From Cololabis saira (lineage: Eukaryota > Chordata > Actinopteri > Beloniformes > Belonidae), in the NCBI RefSeq assembly GCF_033807715.1, contig NC_084590.1, forward strand, positions 3,042,001 to 3,106,000: DNA of 64,000 nt, written 5' to 3'. This document shows positions 1 to 10,929 of the stretch, one piece after another. Within the stretch, counting starts at the first letter, position 1; every line of letters begins with the position of its first letter. The notes below the pieces were generated by a model. It was not told the DNA's origin. It did no database searches and saw nothing but the letters and a program-made list of their open reading frames with translations. The translations under genes were made by a program, and so were the position numbers.

Positions 1-285
1 CTTTACAGAAATCATTATTCATCCATACACATTCTTTCTGGTGGTGGTAAGCTACGTTTGTAGCCACAGCTGCCCTGGGGCAGACTGACGGAAGCGTGGC
101 TGCTATATCGCGCCTAACGGCCCCTCCGACCACCACCAACATTCATACACATTCACACGGGGCAAGGTGGGTAAGGTGTCTTGCCCAAGGACACTACGAC
201 AGCAAACTGGGACAGAGCGGGATTCGAACCGCTGACCTTCGGATCATTGGACGACCCGCTCTACCACCTGAGCTACTGCCGCCCC
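1..285 (-). mobile_element. tRNA-derived SINE, 3' end cut by window edge
   Basis: Read on the minus strand, the element starts at 285 with GGGGCGGCAG. It then has a polymerase III A box (TAGCTCAGGTGG, 264-275) and B box (GGTTCGAATCC, 220-230), followed by a tRNA-unrelated body that runs off the window. The tRNA-like head plus non-tRNA body is the normal SINE layout. The head lies inside the reverse transcriptase frame of the flanking LINE, so it inserted later. The target-site duplication is not visible because the tail lies outside the window. Confidence 0.8.
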
Positions 286-1598
286 GAATTTGTAGTCCAG
301 TCCAGTTTATTGTTGAGGTGAACACCCAGGTACATATAAGATGTCACCATCTCAATGTCCTTTCCCTGGATGTTCACCGGTGTCGGGGGGGATTTATTAC
401 ATCTGCGGAAATCCACCACCAGTTCTTTAGTTTTCCCCGCGTTGATCTGGAGGTGATTCTGCATGCACCAGTCCACAAAGTCCTGGGACAGTTCTCTGTA
501 CTCGCTATCATCTTCATCAGTGATGAGGCCGACGATAGCAGAGTCATCCGAGAACTTTTGTAGGTGACAGGTTGGTGAGTTGTAGGAGAAGTCAGCAGTG
601 TAAAGAGTGAAGAGGAACGGCGCCAGGACCGTTCCCTGCGGGGGCCCCACACTGCAGACGACAATGTCCGATGTGTGGTCCCGTGTCCTCACATACTGTG
701 GACGGTTGGTGAGGTAATCCAGAATCCAGGATGTAAGGTGACTGTCAACCCCTGCATTCTCCAGCTTGTCTCCCAGAAGTGCCGGCTGGATGGTGTTGAA
801 CGCACTGGAGAAATCAAAGAACATGATCCTCACAGTGTTCCCAGGTTTCTCCAGGTGAGACAGGGCACGATGTAGCATGAAGATGACGGCATCATCCACC
901 CCAATGCCAGGTTGGTAAGCAAACTGTAGTGGGTCCATCGCTGGGCTCACCATGGGGCGGAGATGTCGGAGGAGCAGCCGCTCCAGGGCCTTCATCAGGT
1001 GGGATGTCAGACCCACCGGCCTGAAGCTGCTGAGGTCCTTGGGGTGCGGGTTCTTGGGCACAGGTACCACGCAGGATGTCTTCCATAGTGGTGGTACCCT
1101 CCCCAGCCTCAGGCTCAGGTTGAACAGGTGTCCAACAATCCCGCACAGCTGGTCTGCACAGGACTTCAGGAGCCTGGAGCTAACGCCGTCTGGACCCGCA
1201 GCCTTCATCGCGTTCATCTTCCTGAGCTGATTCCTCACCTGGAGGGTTGTGAGGGACAAGCTGGAGCAGGGGGTGTGTGTATCAGAGGTAGTGGAGGGGG
1301 GTGGGGGGGTAGAGCAGAGGGCAGGAACAGTGGAGGGGGGTGGGGGGGTAGAGCAGAGTGCAGGAACAGCGGGGGGTCGGCTGTGGGATGAGCTTTGTTG
1401 TGTGTGGGGTGGAGGGGGTGGAGCTGGAGCTGGAGGTGAAGGTGAAGGTGTCGATGACAGTGGGGGGGCTGTTGTTGAGCTGAAGGAGGAGGAGGAGGAA
1501 GGGGAGGGGGGGTGTCCTGTAGAAGCAGATGAAAGGGGTTGCAGCAGTGTGAGCTGGGTTGGGGGAGGGGGAGAAGACTGATCAAATCTATTGAAAAA
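286..1598 (-). pseudogene. Rex1-like ORF2, reverse transcriptase part
   Basis: The product would copy LINE RNA into DNA at a nicked target. Visible RT blocks are the SSFRPVGLTSHLMK region, box A (FFDFSSAFNTI), box B (QGTVLAPFLFTLYT) and the catalytic box C with FSDD. The domain stops after LNNKLDWTTN, where SINE sequence replaces the thumb and C-terminus. It shares a frame with the endonuclease part and is separated from it by a single TAG (1601-1599); the residues just after the stop (FFNRF) look like normal ORF2 linker. The copy cannot make a full-length enzyme. Confidence 0.8.
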
Positions 1599-2393
1599 CT
1601 AATTTAGATCGTTCACCCACTGTTGGTCCCCCACAGCCTGGGAGTCTGGTTTCTTGTGGCCAGAGATAGTTTTTAAGCCTCTCCAAACTCCTTTGATGTT
1701 CTTTGGCTGCAGTTGTTCCTCCATCTTTCTTCTGTAGCAGTTCTTCCCCTCTCTGATCCTCCTCCTTAGTTCCTTATCAGCAGTCCTCAGCTCCTCTTTA
1801 TTTCCTGATCTAAAGGCCCTCTTCTTCTCCTTCAGGAGAGCCTTTATGTCAGGATTAATCCAGGGTTTGTTGTTGGAAAAACACCTTACCGTCCTTGTTG
1901 GTATGGTGTTATCCACACAGAAGTTGATGTAGTCTGTGATACAGTCAGTGAGACCATCAATGTCATCCCCATGAGAGTCACAGAGTTCCTCCCACACAGT
2001 TGTGTTAAAACAGTCCTGCAGAGCTTCTTCAGCTTGGCTGGACCATCTCTTCACTGTGCGGGAGACAGCTGGTTCCCTGTGCACCAGGGGTCTGTACACA
2101 GGCCGGAGATGAACCAGGTTGTGGTCGGATCTGCCCAGCGGGGGGAAAGGTGATGGGGTGTATGCCTCCTTGGTGTTGGCATAAAAAAGGTCCAGTATTT
2201 TATTGTCCCGGGTGCAGCATGTTACATACTGAGTGAAAGTTGGCAGAGTGGTATTAAGACATACGTGATTAAAGTCCCCAGAGATCAGAATGAGAGCCTG
2301 CGGGTGTTTTGTCTGCAGCCTGCTGGTGACTGAGTTCAGGACATCACATGCTGCATCACCATTAGCAGAAGGGGGAATATATGCAGCCATCAT
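1599..2393 (-). pseudogene. Rex1-like ORF2, C-terminal half of endonuclease
   Basis: Apurinic-type LINE endonuclease, C-terminal half. AAYIPPS, SGDFNHV and the terminal GRSDHNLVHL motif are seen, the last carrying the SDH catalytic block. The rest is the basic linker between EN and RT (KALLKEKKRAFRSGNKEELR). The N-terminal endonuclease motifs are absent because the copy is 5' truncated at about 2400. The frame ends at an in-frame TAG, and the same frame then continues toward RT. Confidence 0.8.
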
Positions 2394-2400
2394 GATAACG

Positions 2401-2954
2401 TGCGTAAATTCCCGCGTAAATTCGCTTTAAAATATATTTTCTTTTTTTTGTATTTTGACATTACAGAATATTTTTCTTTTGTTTACATAATATATACATA
2501 CTACCAGTAAAAATAACAAATACAGTAGGCTACATATAAACAAACACAGCAGACTGGGTCATCTAGAGCAAAAGAACAAAAAAAGTCTTCATCTATCTTA
2601 AGAGTTTGGGCAGGTTGGAGTAGCTGCTTTGGTTTGGAGTCCTTTTCGCACCCATAAGTCTTTCTATGATAATCCCTTGTTCATGTTCATCCTTGTTCAG
2701 AAAAATAGATGTACAGAAAAAAGGGTCACGTGAAAAAATGGTGGAATATTGAGAGGTGATAAAAAAAAGTCATATACTCATGTTGTCCAGATGCAACGTT
2801 TCTCTTTTTCCCCACATTTTTAATTTTCAGACTTCAATGTTAAATGTTTTTTTTTGTAGAACATCATGTTCTTACATATATCCTCAGATAGTAAACAAAC
2901 ATCCTTATAACACGTCATCCCAAATCCAAGTAATGTCTCCATTTCCTCCAGTAC
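2401..2954. other. A+T-rich sequence without recognisable gene
   Basis: Short homopolymer runs and A/T-rich noncoding DNA between two LINE remnants. Only short open frames without motifs are present. It may be degraded L1 3' UTR, since it abuts the L1 remnant on its 3' side, but nothing shows this directly. Confidence 0.4.
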
Positions 2955-3610
2955 TTGTTTCCCTTATCTGATTCATGTCTGAGGGAGAGTTAGTTGTTCC
3001 ATATTGTGGATTTCTTTAACTATTTCTATCCATTCTGGAATTGTTGCACCCTCCCGGCACAGCCATTTCCTGGTCATAGCCTTTTTACTACTTGCTAACA
3101 GTATTTTCAGTAAATACTTATCTTGTTTGTCCAGGCCAATTGGTATGTTCCCTGAGTAAATAATTTCAAAACTAAAATCCAGCTGTAAGTCATATATTGT
3201 TCTAATTGCTGTTACTACATTGACCCAGTAGGTGGAGATGTTGGGGCACTCCCAAAATATATGGTAATGGCCAGCAGACTTATTTCCACATTCTCTCCAT
3301 CACTGTCCGCATTCTGGGTTGTTAGTCTGTGAACTCTTGATTTTAGGAGTTATAAAGTACCTTAGTGTGTTCTTCCAGGTAAATTCTCTCCACTGATCAG
3401 AACTAGAGGTGGTGGAATGTGTTCTGCAAATGTTTAGCCAGTCATCTTCAGTTAAAAGTATGTCTGCTTCCTTCTCCCATCTGGATTTGATCTACATTGT
3501 GGAGAGGCCCTTGTCCAATTGTAAGGCAGAATAGATTCTGGAAATAAGTTGGTCCGTATTACCTTTATATGCCTTAGTAAATATTTTTATCAGATTCTGA
3601 ACACTGTGGA
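2955..3610 (-). pseudogene. L1-type LINE ORF2 C-terminal remnant
   Basis: The minus strand reads, with stops and small shifts, as the C-terminal tail of an L1 ORF2. It has a cysteine/histidine block (CGNKSAGHYHIFWECP) that matches the zinc-knuckle-like end of L1 RTs, followed by YWVNVV and a region containing KYLLKILLASSKKAMTRKW and REGATIPEWIEIVKEI. Stops are present near 3496 and 3304. This is a degraded, non-functional fragment. Its L1 origin is inferred from the HxxxxxC spacing and the K-K-A-hydrophobic-R-K-W motif. Confidence 0.7.
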
Positions 3611-3904
3611 ATAAATACAATCACAATGATCAACTTTTGCACATTAACAGTTTTATGCAGAAATGTTTCAGGTGTTGGAGGTATTTCCCCCTTTAATATG
3701 AACAAAGCTCTGCATGCGTTGCAACCAAGCGCCATCCATCTCCCTAAGTTTTGTAGCAGTTCCTCGACTGACCACTAGAGGGTGGCTGCAATGTTAAGAT
3801 GTGCTACTTTAGAGCAAAAAAACATTTATAGCCTGGTTCAAAAACTGCTGGCATTGGTTTGTACCACGCCAGGAGTTTATATCACAAAATACATTTTTTT
3901 CTAA
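3611..3904. other. No recognisable feature
   Basis: Unclassified noncoding sequence between the L1 remnant and the L2-like tail. No open frame with motifs and no repeats were noticed. Confidence 0.4.
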
Positions 3905-4335
3905 TATGAGTATTTAATAATAATAATAATACATTTTATTTATATAGCGCTTTTCTGGGCACTCAAAGACGCTTTACATTAAAACAAAACACATAATACA
4001 GATTACAATTACACAGGACAGTACAAAAGGACACAACATGAGACAGGACATTAATCACACATTAAAAGCAGTTCTGTAAAGGTGAGTTTTGAGATGGGAT
4101 TTGAATGCTGGGAGGTCTGTACAGTCACGGATGTTTTTGGGGAGGGAGTTCCAGAGGGTGGGTGCAGCGATGGAGAAGGCCCTGTCGCCCCAGGTCCGGT
4201 GCTTGGTTCTGACTGGAAGGGACAGGAGGTTGGCGTCAGAGGAGCGGAGGCTGCGGGAGGGAGTGTAGCGGTGGAGCAGGTCGGTGAGGTAGCAGGGGGC
4301 CTGGTTGTGGAGGGCTTTGTGGGCAGTCGGCTCGG
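3905..4335 (-). mobile_element. L2-type LINE 3' end fragment
   Basis: The minus strand encodes about 85 residues of a LINE ORF2 C-terminus (HKALHNQAPCYL, then GDRAFSIAAPTLWNSLP and FKSHLKTHLYRTAF). This is followed by a 3' UTR ending in TTTATATAGCG-type sequence and an (ATT)n tail at 3913-3931. Everything upstream of the C-terminus is missing, so this is a severely 5'-truncated insertion. The sequence differs from the L2 subfamily that fills the rest of the window. Confidence 0.75.
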
Positions 4336-4815
4336 CCAATCACTAGGCATTATCACTTCCTTATCTGTAATTGTCAAGCTACTGTCCCTTCGCTGAGCAA
4401 CTATCCATTTGCTCCACAAAGCATTGGGTAAACGGGACGGTAATTTCTGATTTCACCGTCAAGTTAATATGTCAATCGATGTATCCAGTACTCGAGTTGT
4501 AAAAAAATATCAGGGGGGATGGTGGGTTTTCTCATATGGGGACAGATCATTTGTGCTGATTACAAATAATATAATATATTACAAATAATAGCAGTGACCA
4601 AAACACCTGCAGAAATACTGCAGGAATGACATAGCAGCAGTTAAATGCAGCCTTCTGTAAGCTTTAAATATCCACTGGGCTTACATCAAATACATCAAAA
4701 CACAACAATAAAAAACACTTTTCTGAACTTATCAATATGACTCTGTCCTTCACAGGATAAGTAACATGGATCACTGCAAAAACTCACAATCTTAACAAGA
4801 ATATTTGTCCTATTA

Positions 4816-6820
4816 GGGCCCGAGCACTTGCAGTGCGAAGGCCCTATTGTATCTGTAGGAATTCTTCTTCTTCTTCTTCTTATTGTTCTGACAAAAGGAA
4901 GGCCTTTTTGCCCCCCTAAACGTGCCCAAAAAGTCACCAAATTTTGCATGCAAGTCAGGCCTGGCGAAAAATTTGATATTTAATGGTTTACATTAATGGG
5001 CGTGGCGAAATGGCTCAACAGCGCCCCCTTGAAAACTTTGTGCCTCAAGCCCCACAATGCAGAAACCGAACAGGAAGTCGGCCATTTTGAATTAATCGTG
5101 TCATTTTGGCGAAATTTATGCCATTCCTTCGGCAGTTAATACAGCCCGAACCGTAACGTGCCCCCAAGTGTGTTATACATCAAAATGTGCGTCTCCATCC
5201 TCCGACACCACGCATTACTTTTCTCTTTCAAAAGCGTTACCGTGGCGACGCTAGACGCCGAAAAGCGCGCCCACCCGTCATCTGATTGGTTCAGACAGAA
5301 AAAACTTTGCGCCTCAAGCCCCACAATACGGTTTGACGTACATGAACGAAAATCGCTACACACCTGTATCATGTCGCAACTTAAAGAAAAGTCTCTTGGC
5401 GCCATGGCCGAAACCGAACAGGAAGTCGCCCATTTTGAACATTCTGAATTAATCGCCTAATTTTGGAGCAATATATGCCATTCCTTCGAGAATTAATACG
5501 GCCCGAACCGTATCGTGAACCCAGATGTGTTATACATCAAAATGTGCGTCTCCATCCTGCGACTACACGCATTACTTTTCTCTTTCAAAAGTGTTACCGT
5601 GGCGACGCTAGACGCCAACAAGCGCACCCCCCCTTCATCTGATTGGTCCATCTTTGATAGTTCCCCAAAAGGCACCAAATTTGGCACGCAAGCCAGGCCT
5701 GGCGGTAAATTTGATATTTCATGGTTTGCATTAATGGGCGTGGCAAAATGGTTCAACAGCGCCCCCCGGAAAACTTTGTGCCTCAAGCCCCACAATACGG
5801 TTTGACGTACATGCACGAAAATCGCTACACACCTGTATCATGGCACAACTTAAAGAAAAGTCTCTTGGAGCCATGGCCGAAACCGAACAGGAAGTCGGCC
5901 ATTTTGAAATCTGATTGGTCCATATTTGATAGTTCTCCAAAAGTCACCAAATTTTGCATGCAAGACAGACTTGGCGATAAATTTGATATTTAATGGTTTG
6001 CATTAATGGGCGTGGCCTAACGGCTCAACAGCGCCCCCTAGAATACTTTTCTCTGCCATAACTTTTGAATGGTTTGACATAGGAAGTTGTGGGTGGTGTC
6101 ATGGGACTCTGTAATGAGTCCTTAAGCTTCGTTGGCCTTAATTAGCCCCGCCCCTTCTTCTGATTGGTTGTCCCTTTTTTCTGCTATAACTTTTTAATGG
6201 TTTGACATAGGAAGTCGTGGGTGGTGTCATGGGACTCTGTAATGAGTTCTTAAGCTTTGTTGGCCTTAATTAGCCCTGCCCCTTCTTCTGATTGGTTGTC
6301 CCGATTTTCTGCTATATCTTTGGAATGGTTTGACATAGAGAGTCGTGGCTGGTGTCATCAGATTCTTTATGGAGTCCTTGACCTTCATTGGCCTGAATTA
6401 GCCCCGCCCCTTCTTCTGATTGGTTGTCCCTTTTTTCTGCTATAACTTTTTAATGGTTTGACATAGGAAGTCGTGGGTGGTGTCATGGGACTCTGTAATG
6501 AGTTCTTAAGCTTCGTTGGCCTTAATTAGCCCCGCCCCTTCTTCTGATTGGTTGTCCCGATTTTCTGCTATAACTTTGGAATGGTTTGACATAGAGAGTC
6601 GTGGGTGGTGTCATCAGATTCTGTATGGAGTCCTTGACCTTCATTGGCCTGAATTAGCCCCGCCCTTTCTTCTGATTGGTTGTCCCTTTTTTCTGCTATA
6701 ACTTTTGAATGGTTTGACATAGGAAGTCGTGGGTGGTGTCATTTCTGATATGCTTATGGGGGGCGGTGGCCGTGAGTGCGAGGGCCCGTTCATCGCTGCT
6801 TGCAGCTTTAATTTCTAGTT
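4816..6820 (+). repeat. ~2-kb internally repetitive interspersed element
   Basis: A compound repeat bounded by related edge motifs: AGGGCCCGAGCAC near 4817 and GAGGGCCCGTTCATCGC near 6781, ending in a TTTAAT-like edge. The left half has units of about 360 bp sharing CAGCGCCCCC, CCGAACCGTA and GAACAGGAAGTCG blocks (about 4990, 5130-5460, 5490-5900). The right half has units of about 140 bp built on GGTTTGACATAGGAAGTCG and CTTCTTCTGATTGGTTGTCC (6060-6740). Open frames here only mirror the repeats. No transposase is seen, so it is probably non-autonomous. The family is not identified. Confidence 0.7.
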
Positions 6821-7121
6821 AAAATGTCTCATTTTAGTGAAAAAATCTCATTACACTTAAAACAAGACTCATCACTGGAAAAAACAACAATTTTCACCTG
6901 TTTCAAGTAGATTTTCACTTAAAATAGATTTTTTTGCTTGTTGTTGCTTGTTGTTGCTTGTAATAAGAAGATAAATCCCACTGGCAGATTTTCCTACTTA
7001 TTTCAAGTGAAAATGTACTTTTTTTTTTTCTGGTGATGACTCTAAATGTTGAAATAGCAGTAAAACCACATTCATTGATGAAATGACATAAGGGATGGAA
7101 AGGAGGGATGGCAGTTTTACA

Positions 7122-7177
7122 GGGGGGATGATTTGGACCGTTTTTATTTAAGGGGGGGTGATTTGGACCGTTTTTAT
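7122..7177 (+). repeat. Short tandem duplication (~28 bp x2)
   Basis: Two near-identical copies of a segment containing GATTTGGACCGTTTTTATTT lie side by side, directly upstream of the LINE 3' fragment. Confidence 0.7.
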
Positions 7178-7830
7178 TTCACTGTCTCTGTCTGGTTTGG
7201 ATCAGCCACCAAACTGGACAGGCACAGACTGCAACGGACCATCAGGACTGCAGAGAGGATAGTTGGGACTAACCTCCCATCTATCCAGGACCTGTACCGG
7301 TCCAGGACCAGGAAACGGGCAGGTCGAATCTCTGCTGACCCCTCACACCCGGGACACAGTCTGTTCCAACTCCTCCCTCTGGACGGAGCTACAGAGCTCT
7401 GTACGCTAAAACCTCCAGACACAAAGACAGTTTCTTCCCGCAAGCGGTTGCTCTGATGAACTCCCACAAATAATAAGTCTCAGAGTAACCAAACACGTGC
7501 AATAAAAATCATCCAGCACCCTCTCTAATAATCATGTCTGCCTCACTCTGCTGCACCTCTCACTTTTGTATTTCCTTTGTATAATTTTTTGTATTTTTTG
7601 TATAATTTGTCTGTTAAAATTGTAAATAGATTATACTTATACTTATTCTTATTTTTATTCAGAACTGTCCTTCTCAATCCCTCAAACTGCTGCACCTTAA
7701 AATGTTTATAATGTTTATACTGTAGATTTATTTTTTACTACCAAAGAGCGAAATAACAAATTCCTTGTTGGACAATGTTCGAACCTGGCCAATAAAGCTG
7801 ATTCTGATTCTGATTCTGATTCTGATCCCC
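7178..7830 (+). mobile_element. Rex1-like LINE 3' end (ORF2 C-terminus, 3' UTR, tail)
   Basis: The plus strand encodes the end of a Rex1-type ORF2: VWFGSATKLDRHRLQRTIRT, then TNLPSIQDLY, then a block containing RKRAGRISADPSHPGH. A frameshift near 7375-7385 moves the remaining conserved end (YAKTSRHKDSFFPQAVALMN) into another frame. The 3' UTR ends in a (CTGATT)n tail at about 7798-7826. It is 5' truncated and dead. It is likely the same family as the minus-strand copy at the window start, but a separate insertion. Confidence 0.8.
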
Positions 7831-8283
7831 CCTCAACTCCAGTACTGGGTGTATCCCACTGCAGGGGGCAAGCTACCAAGGGAATGGAGCCATAGTCCGA
7901 AGGATACCATGGGAGCACACGTGTCACACTCAGTGCAAACGTAAGATAATATAGATTAAAAAAAACACAACTAAAGAAAACTGAGCCTACGTGGAATGCA
8001 CACACACGGAAGTAGAACACCACCACCAAAAGGGTTGGCTGCCACCCTGCCATGAACGCTCAGCACCTGGAAAGCAAAGAAATAAAAAAGGGGTATGAGG
8101 AGGCGAACAAAAGAAGAACACATACGAAACCAAATATAAATGGCACAAAAGTAATAGGAGGGGGCATAAACAAATATTGGCCAATATGGTTGCTAAACAC
8201 GCACAAAATACAAATTAGACAAGCTAACCAGAGCGACAAAACCCAAGTTTACCCAAGAGAGGAATATCCCCCACACCACACTC

Positions 8284-8285
<2 letters not shown>
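7831..8285. other. Unclassified noncoding sequence
   Basis: Only shadow open frames are seen; no motif, RNA gene or known repeat was recognised. Confidence 0.4.

Positions 8286-8352
<67 letters not shown>
8286..8352. repeat. (AC)n microsatellite
   Basis: Uninterrupted AC dinucleotides over about 67 bp. The poly-Thr/His frames across it are artefacts. Confidence 0.95.
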
Positions 8353-8356
<4 letters not shown>

Positions 8357-8903
8357 CGCACAACCGCTCGCTCGCACACACCCTCTCTCTCACACGCGCA
8401 CAATTGCTAAAATCTAAGCCTATTAAAATGCTTTGGTGCGTGGTGGTCTTGCAGACTCTTCACAGGGGCGACAGCGTCAGTCCAACCAGGACACAGCTTG
8501 GTCATTTCAGGTTGACAAGAACGGCAGCGGGACCAAACCGGCAACCCCTAAAGAGCATACGACACTTAATTGATGCTACAAATAATAACTGCCGAAAGTA
8601 AGATTTGTAGGAAAAGCACATACCAGGTGATGCCAGGCGTCTTAATTAATACTAGTGAGGCTCGCTGAATTCCACAAGTCGTCTGATTAACAGACGCCCA
8701 GAGCGAGCCCCAAAAACTCACAGAATGCGCAGCTGCGCAGGAATGGAAGGAAGCTGAACGCCGGACGTGCTGGAAAAAGCGATCAGGTGCAGGTTGGCAG
8801 TAAATGAAAAGTGGTAAACAAGGTGCCGTCACAGCATGCTGAAACAAGCATCGACTACGTACCAGTTGCAGTTAAGCATGAAACCTTGCCGCAAGATGCG
8901 GAT
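8353..8903. other. Unclassified noncoding sequence
   Basis: No recognisable coding motif or known repeat. Confidence 0.4.
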
Positions 8904-8953
8904 AAAAAAGGATAAAAAAGACTGCTTCAGAGCAGTCTTTTTTATCCTTTTTT
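8904..8953. repeat. Perfect 23-bp inverted repeat with 4-nt loop
   Basis: Arms 8904-8926 and 8931-8953 are exact reverse complements, separated by TCAG. The stem includes GATAAAAAAG and ACTGCT on the left arm. An RNA copy would form an A/U-rich hairpin with a GC-containing apex. No flanking element was identified. Confidence 0.9.
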
Positions 8954-9266
8954 CAGACTTATCGACAAGAGACCAACTGAAAGAGAGCAGATCCAATTAA
9001 CCACAAAGCTATGTTTTACTTTAAATAAAGACATTTTAGAGTGGAACTCTGTGTTTTGACTGGCACACATTTCTCCTTCTGTCAAGTAAAAGTACAGACA
9101 TTTTAAAACCTTCTAATAAACAGGGTCCCAGCTTGTCCTGGGAAAAGAACAACCGCCGTAATCCGGACCCTCCACACATCGTACTTTGGACCATGGATGC
9201 AAAACATAATGCTGGCGTAAAAGGACAGGAGGGGGCGGGGCTGGGTGCTGTAACTTCCCCTGTTCT

Positions 9267-9290
9267 GGGGGGGGGGGGGGGGGGGGGGGG
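9267..9290 (+). repeat. G24 homopolymer
   Basis: A run of 24 guanines. It is a potential G-quadruplex and also a place where read length errors are likely. Confidence 0.9.
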
Positions 9291-9499
9291 TGTTTATGGG
9301 GGACAAAAAGGGATTGGGCCAGGGGGTAGATCTGAGCCCAGCGTTGACCCGCTCCATCATCTGCTCAGTGAATATTCAGTGAGCAAGAGAGGGAGGGTGC
9401 TGATCTTTAGGGGGCTTGGGCAAGGTCTGTGGTCCCTGGTCTTGCTCATTGGTGCTGGAGAGGGTTGGAGGAAAATAGGGACCCATCTTCTGGCCTCTA

Positions 9500-9862
9500 A
9501 TGTCTCTCCTTTTTGAAGCTCTCTATGACTTGCACAGATGGATGACGCAGGCACATGTTGGAGGTGAACAGTTGCATCCCTGACTTGTTAAAATTAAATC
9601 CATTTGCCTTAAAAAGATGCCAACATTCCCAAAGGTTTTTCAAATTGTTGACAAACCTATTGCACTTATTGCTCAGCACATGCTGATAAAAGCCGTTTAT
9701 TCAGTGTGTGGTACAGGTCCACTGATGAATATAGCTGCCTTCAGAGAGCTCACTTGGTTTAATAATCCACTAAAATCCAGTTTCAGAACCTCAAATTGTT
9801 GCTTGGATACATCATTTAAACCTGTATGCAGAACGATGTTAGTCACAGTTGTTCAGTTACCC
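9500..9862 (-). pseudogene. LINE ORF1 remnant with SGNH/GDSL-hydrolase-like block
   Basis: On the minus strand a frame reads NIVLHTGLNDVSKQQFEVLK, then FISGPVP, a stop, and after a frame change LFKANGFNFNKSGMQLFTSN. The H-x-G-x-ND block and the later hydrophobic D/N-G-x-x-x-N-x-x-G block are the block III and block V regions of the SGNH-hydrolase (esterase) domain found in ORF1 of some CR1/L2-group LINEs. Several stops show it is decayed. A host GDSL esterase is a less likely alternative, because many LINEs in fish carry exactly this arrangement. Confidence 0.6.
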
Positions 9863-10925
9863 CAAACTGTTGCATAAGTGGTGTTTTGCTGCACATTGTA
9901 ATCACACTATTTTTCTCCTTGGTAGTTTGTCATTGTTTACTTTATATTCACTTATTGTTTTGTGTTGTCTTGAATGCTAATGTGCCATGTAATATTGCAC
10001 AGTCAAGCTTATCAATATGCACTGCTGTTGTGTTAGTTTCTCAAGCAGTCTCTTTTTCTACTTGCAGACACTACTGACTCTCTTTCAGAGTCTTTTGAGG
10101 TGTCCTCCTCTGGGAGATGCAGCACCCCTCATCCTCCAGCATCAGCAAGCAGCAGGAAGTCATTTTTAAAGTCGTGAAGTAGAAATGTGTTTTTCAAGCC
10201 TTGAATGTCTTGAATTTTGTTGGTTGCATCCAAGGTCTATTTTTGTCACTTTTGGTTTGGTTCCTCAATAGTAAAAAAGAGGATGCTGAACTTTTGGAGG
10301 CCATGAAGGACATGGAGGAGGAGAGCAAGATGGAGGCCAGGGAGGAATGGGGGCAGCTTTTACGTTATGTCACAGAGCATTCACAACAGGCTGCTGAGGG
10401 AGAAACTGTGGGGAGGAAAGACATTCAGGCCTCACAACAGTCTTTATCCTTCCTAAGAGGGCTGTTTGTCATGTTTTTTTATTCAAAGTTGCATGACAAA
10501 CTCCAGGTCCAGACCCAACCCTGAACTGCACAAAAAAATTACTTAAAAAAGAAAATCTATTAATATTTTTTCACTGTGTGTTTTCTGTGTTTTTAAATCA
10601 AGAAGGAGGTGTTGGTTTACAAACTTTAACGGAAAGGGTCAGATGAAACACTGAGGTCGGTACCAACGACCAATCGTTGAAATTCAAACATAAGTACACA
10701 GTCGTGTGAAACTCTTCATCCTTTCAGATTAGAAACCCCTCTGGCGCTCAGCGTTGACTATACACATGATCTAAAGAGTCATCCTGTTCTTCACTGATGC
10801 AACAATAAAAAGCAAATAAGAGAAGGATAATGACATCTCTCTGAAGCCTTCTGTGTGTAGAAACAGTGGCGGCATCGCCGTTGTGAGCATTGTCTTATCA
10901 GGAAGTAAGGAGGTGTGAGCTTGTG
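9863..10925. other. Unassigned region with a short Glu/Lys-rich frame
   Basis: A frame at 10270-10524 encodes a Glu/Met/Lys-rich stretch after a possible splice acceptor (AATAG|TAAAAAAGAGG), and a similar CAG acceptor lies near 10068. The pattern is compatible with terminal exons of a transposon-derived DNA-binding protein, but no motif is convincing. The rest of the stretch holds nothing recognisable. Confidence 0.25.
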
Positions 10926-10929
10926 TGAG

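Larger units (their letters stand above)
286..2400 (-). mobile_element. Rex1-like (CR1/Jockey group) LINE, 5' truncated and 3' interrupted
   Basis: A non-LTR retrotransposon read right to left: end of the endonuclease domain (2393-1599), a Pro/Ser/His-rich low-complexity linker (about 1580-1270), then reverse transcriptase (1259-286). The endonuclease start is missing at about 2400, as in a 5'-truncated insertion. The RT frame is cut by a SINE at 285, so the LINE 3' end lies outside the window or is lost. Rex1 assignment rests on motif style only. Confidence 0.8.

Noticed and set aside
220..285. Genuine tRNA gene on the minus strand
   Set aside because: A and B boxes are good, but the sequence continues into a SINE body with no proper acceptor stem closure, and it sits inside a LINE.
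4051..4419. 122-codon Pro/Thr/Ser-rich minus frame
   Set aside because: Alternative frame of the L2 C-terminal fragment; the LWNSLP frame is the real one.
8052..8417. 121-codon frame with Thr/His repeats
   Set aside because: Produced by the (AC)n microsatellite. The same applies to frames over 25.85, 43.2, 44.2 and 44.9 kb.
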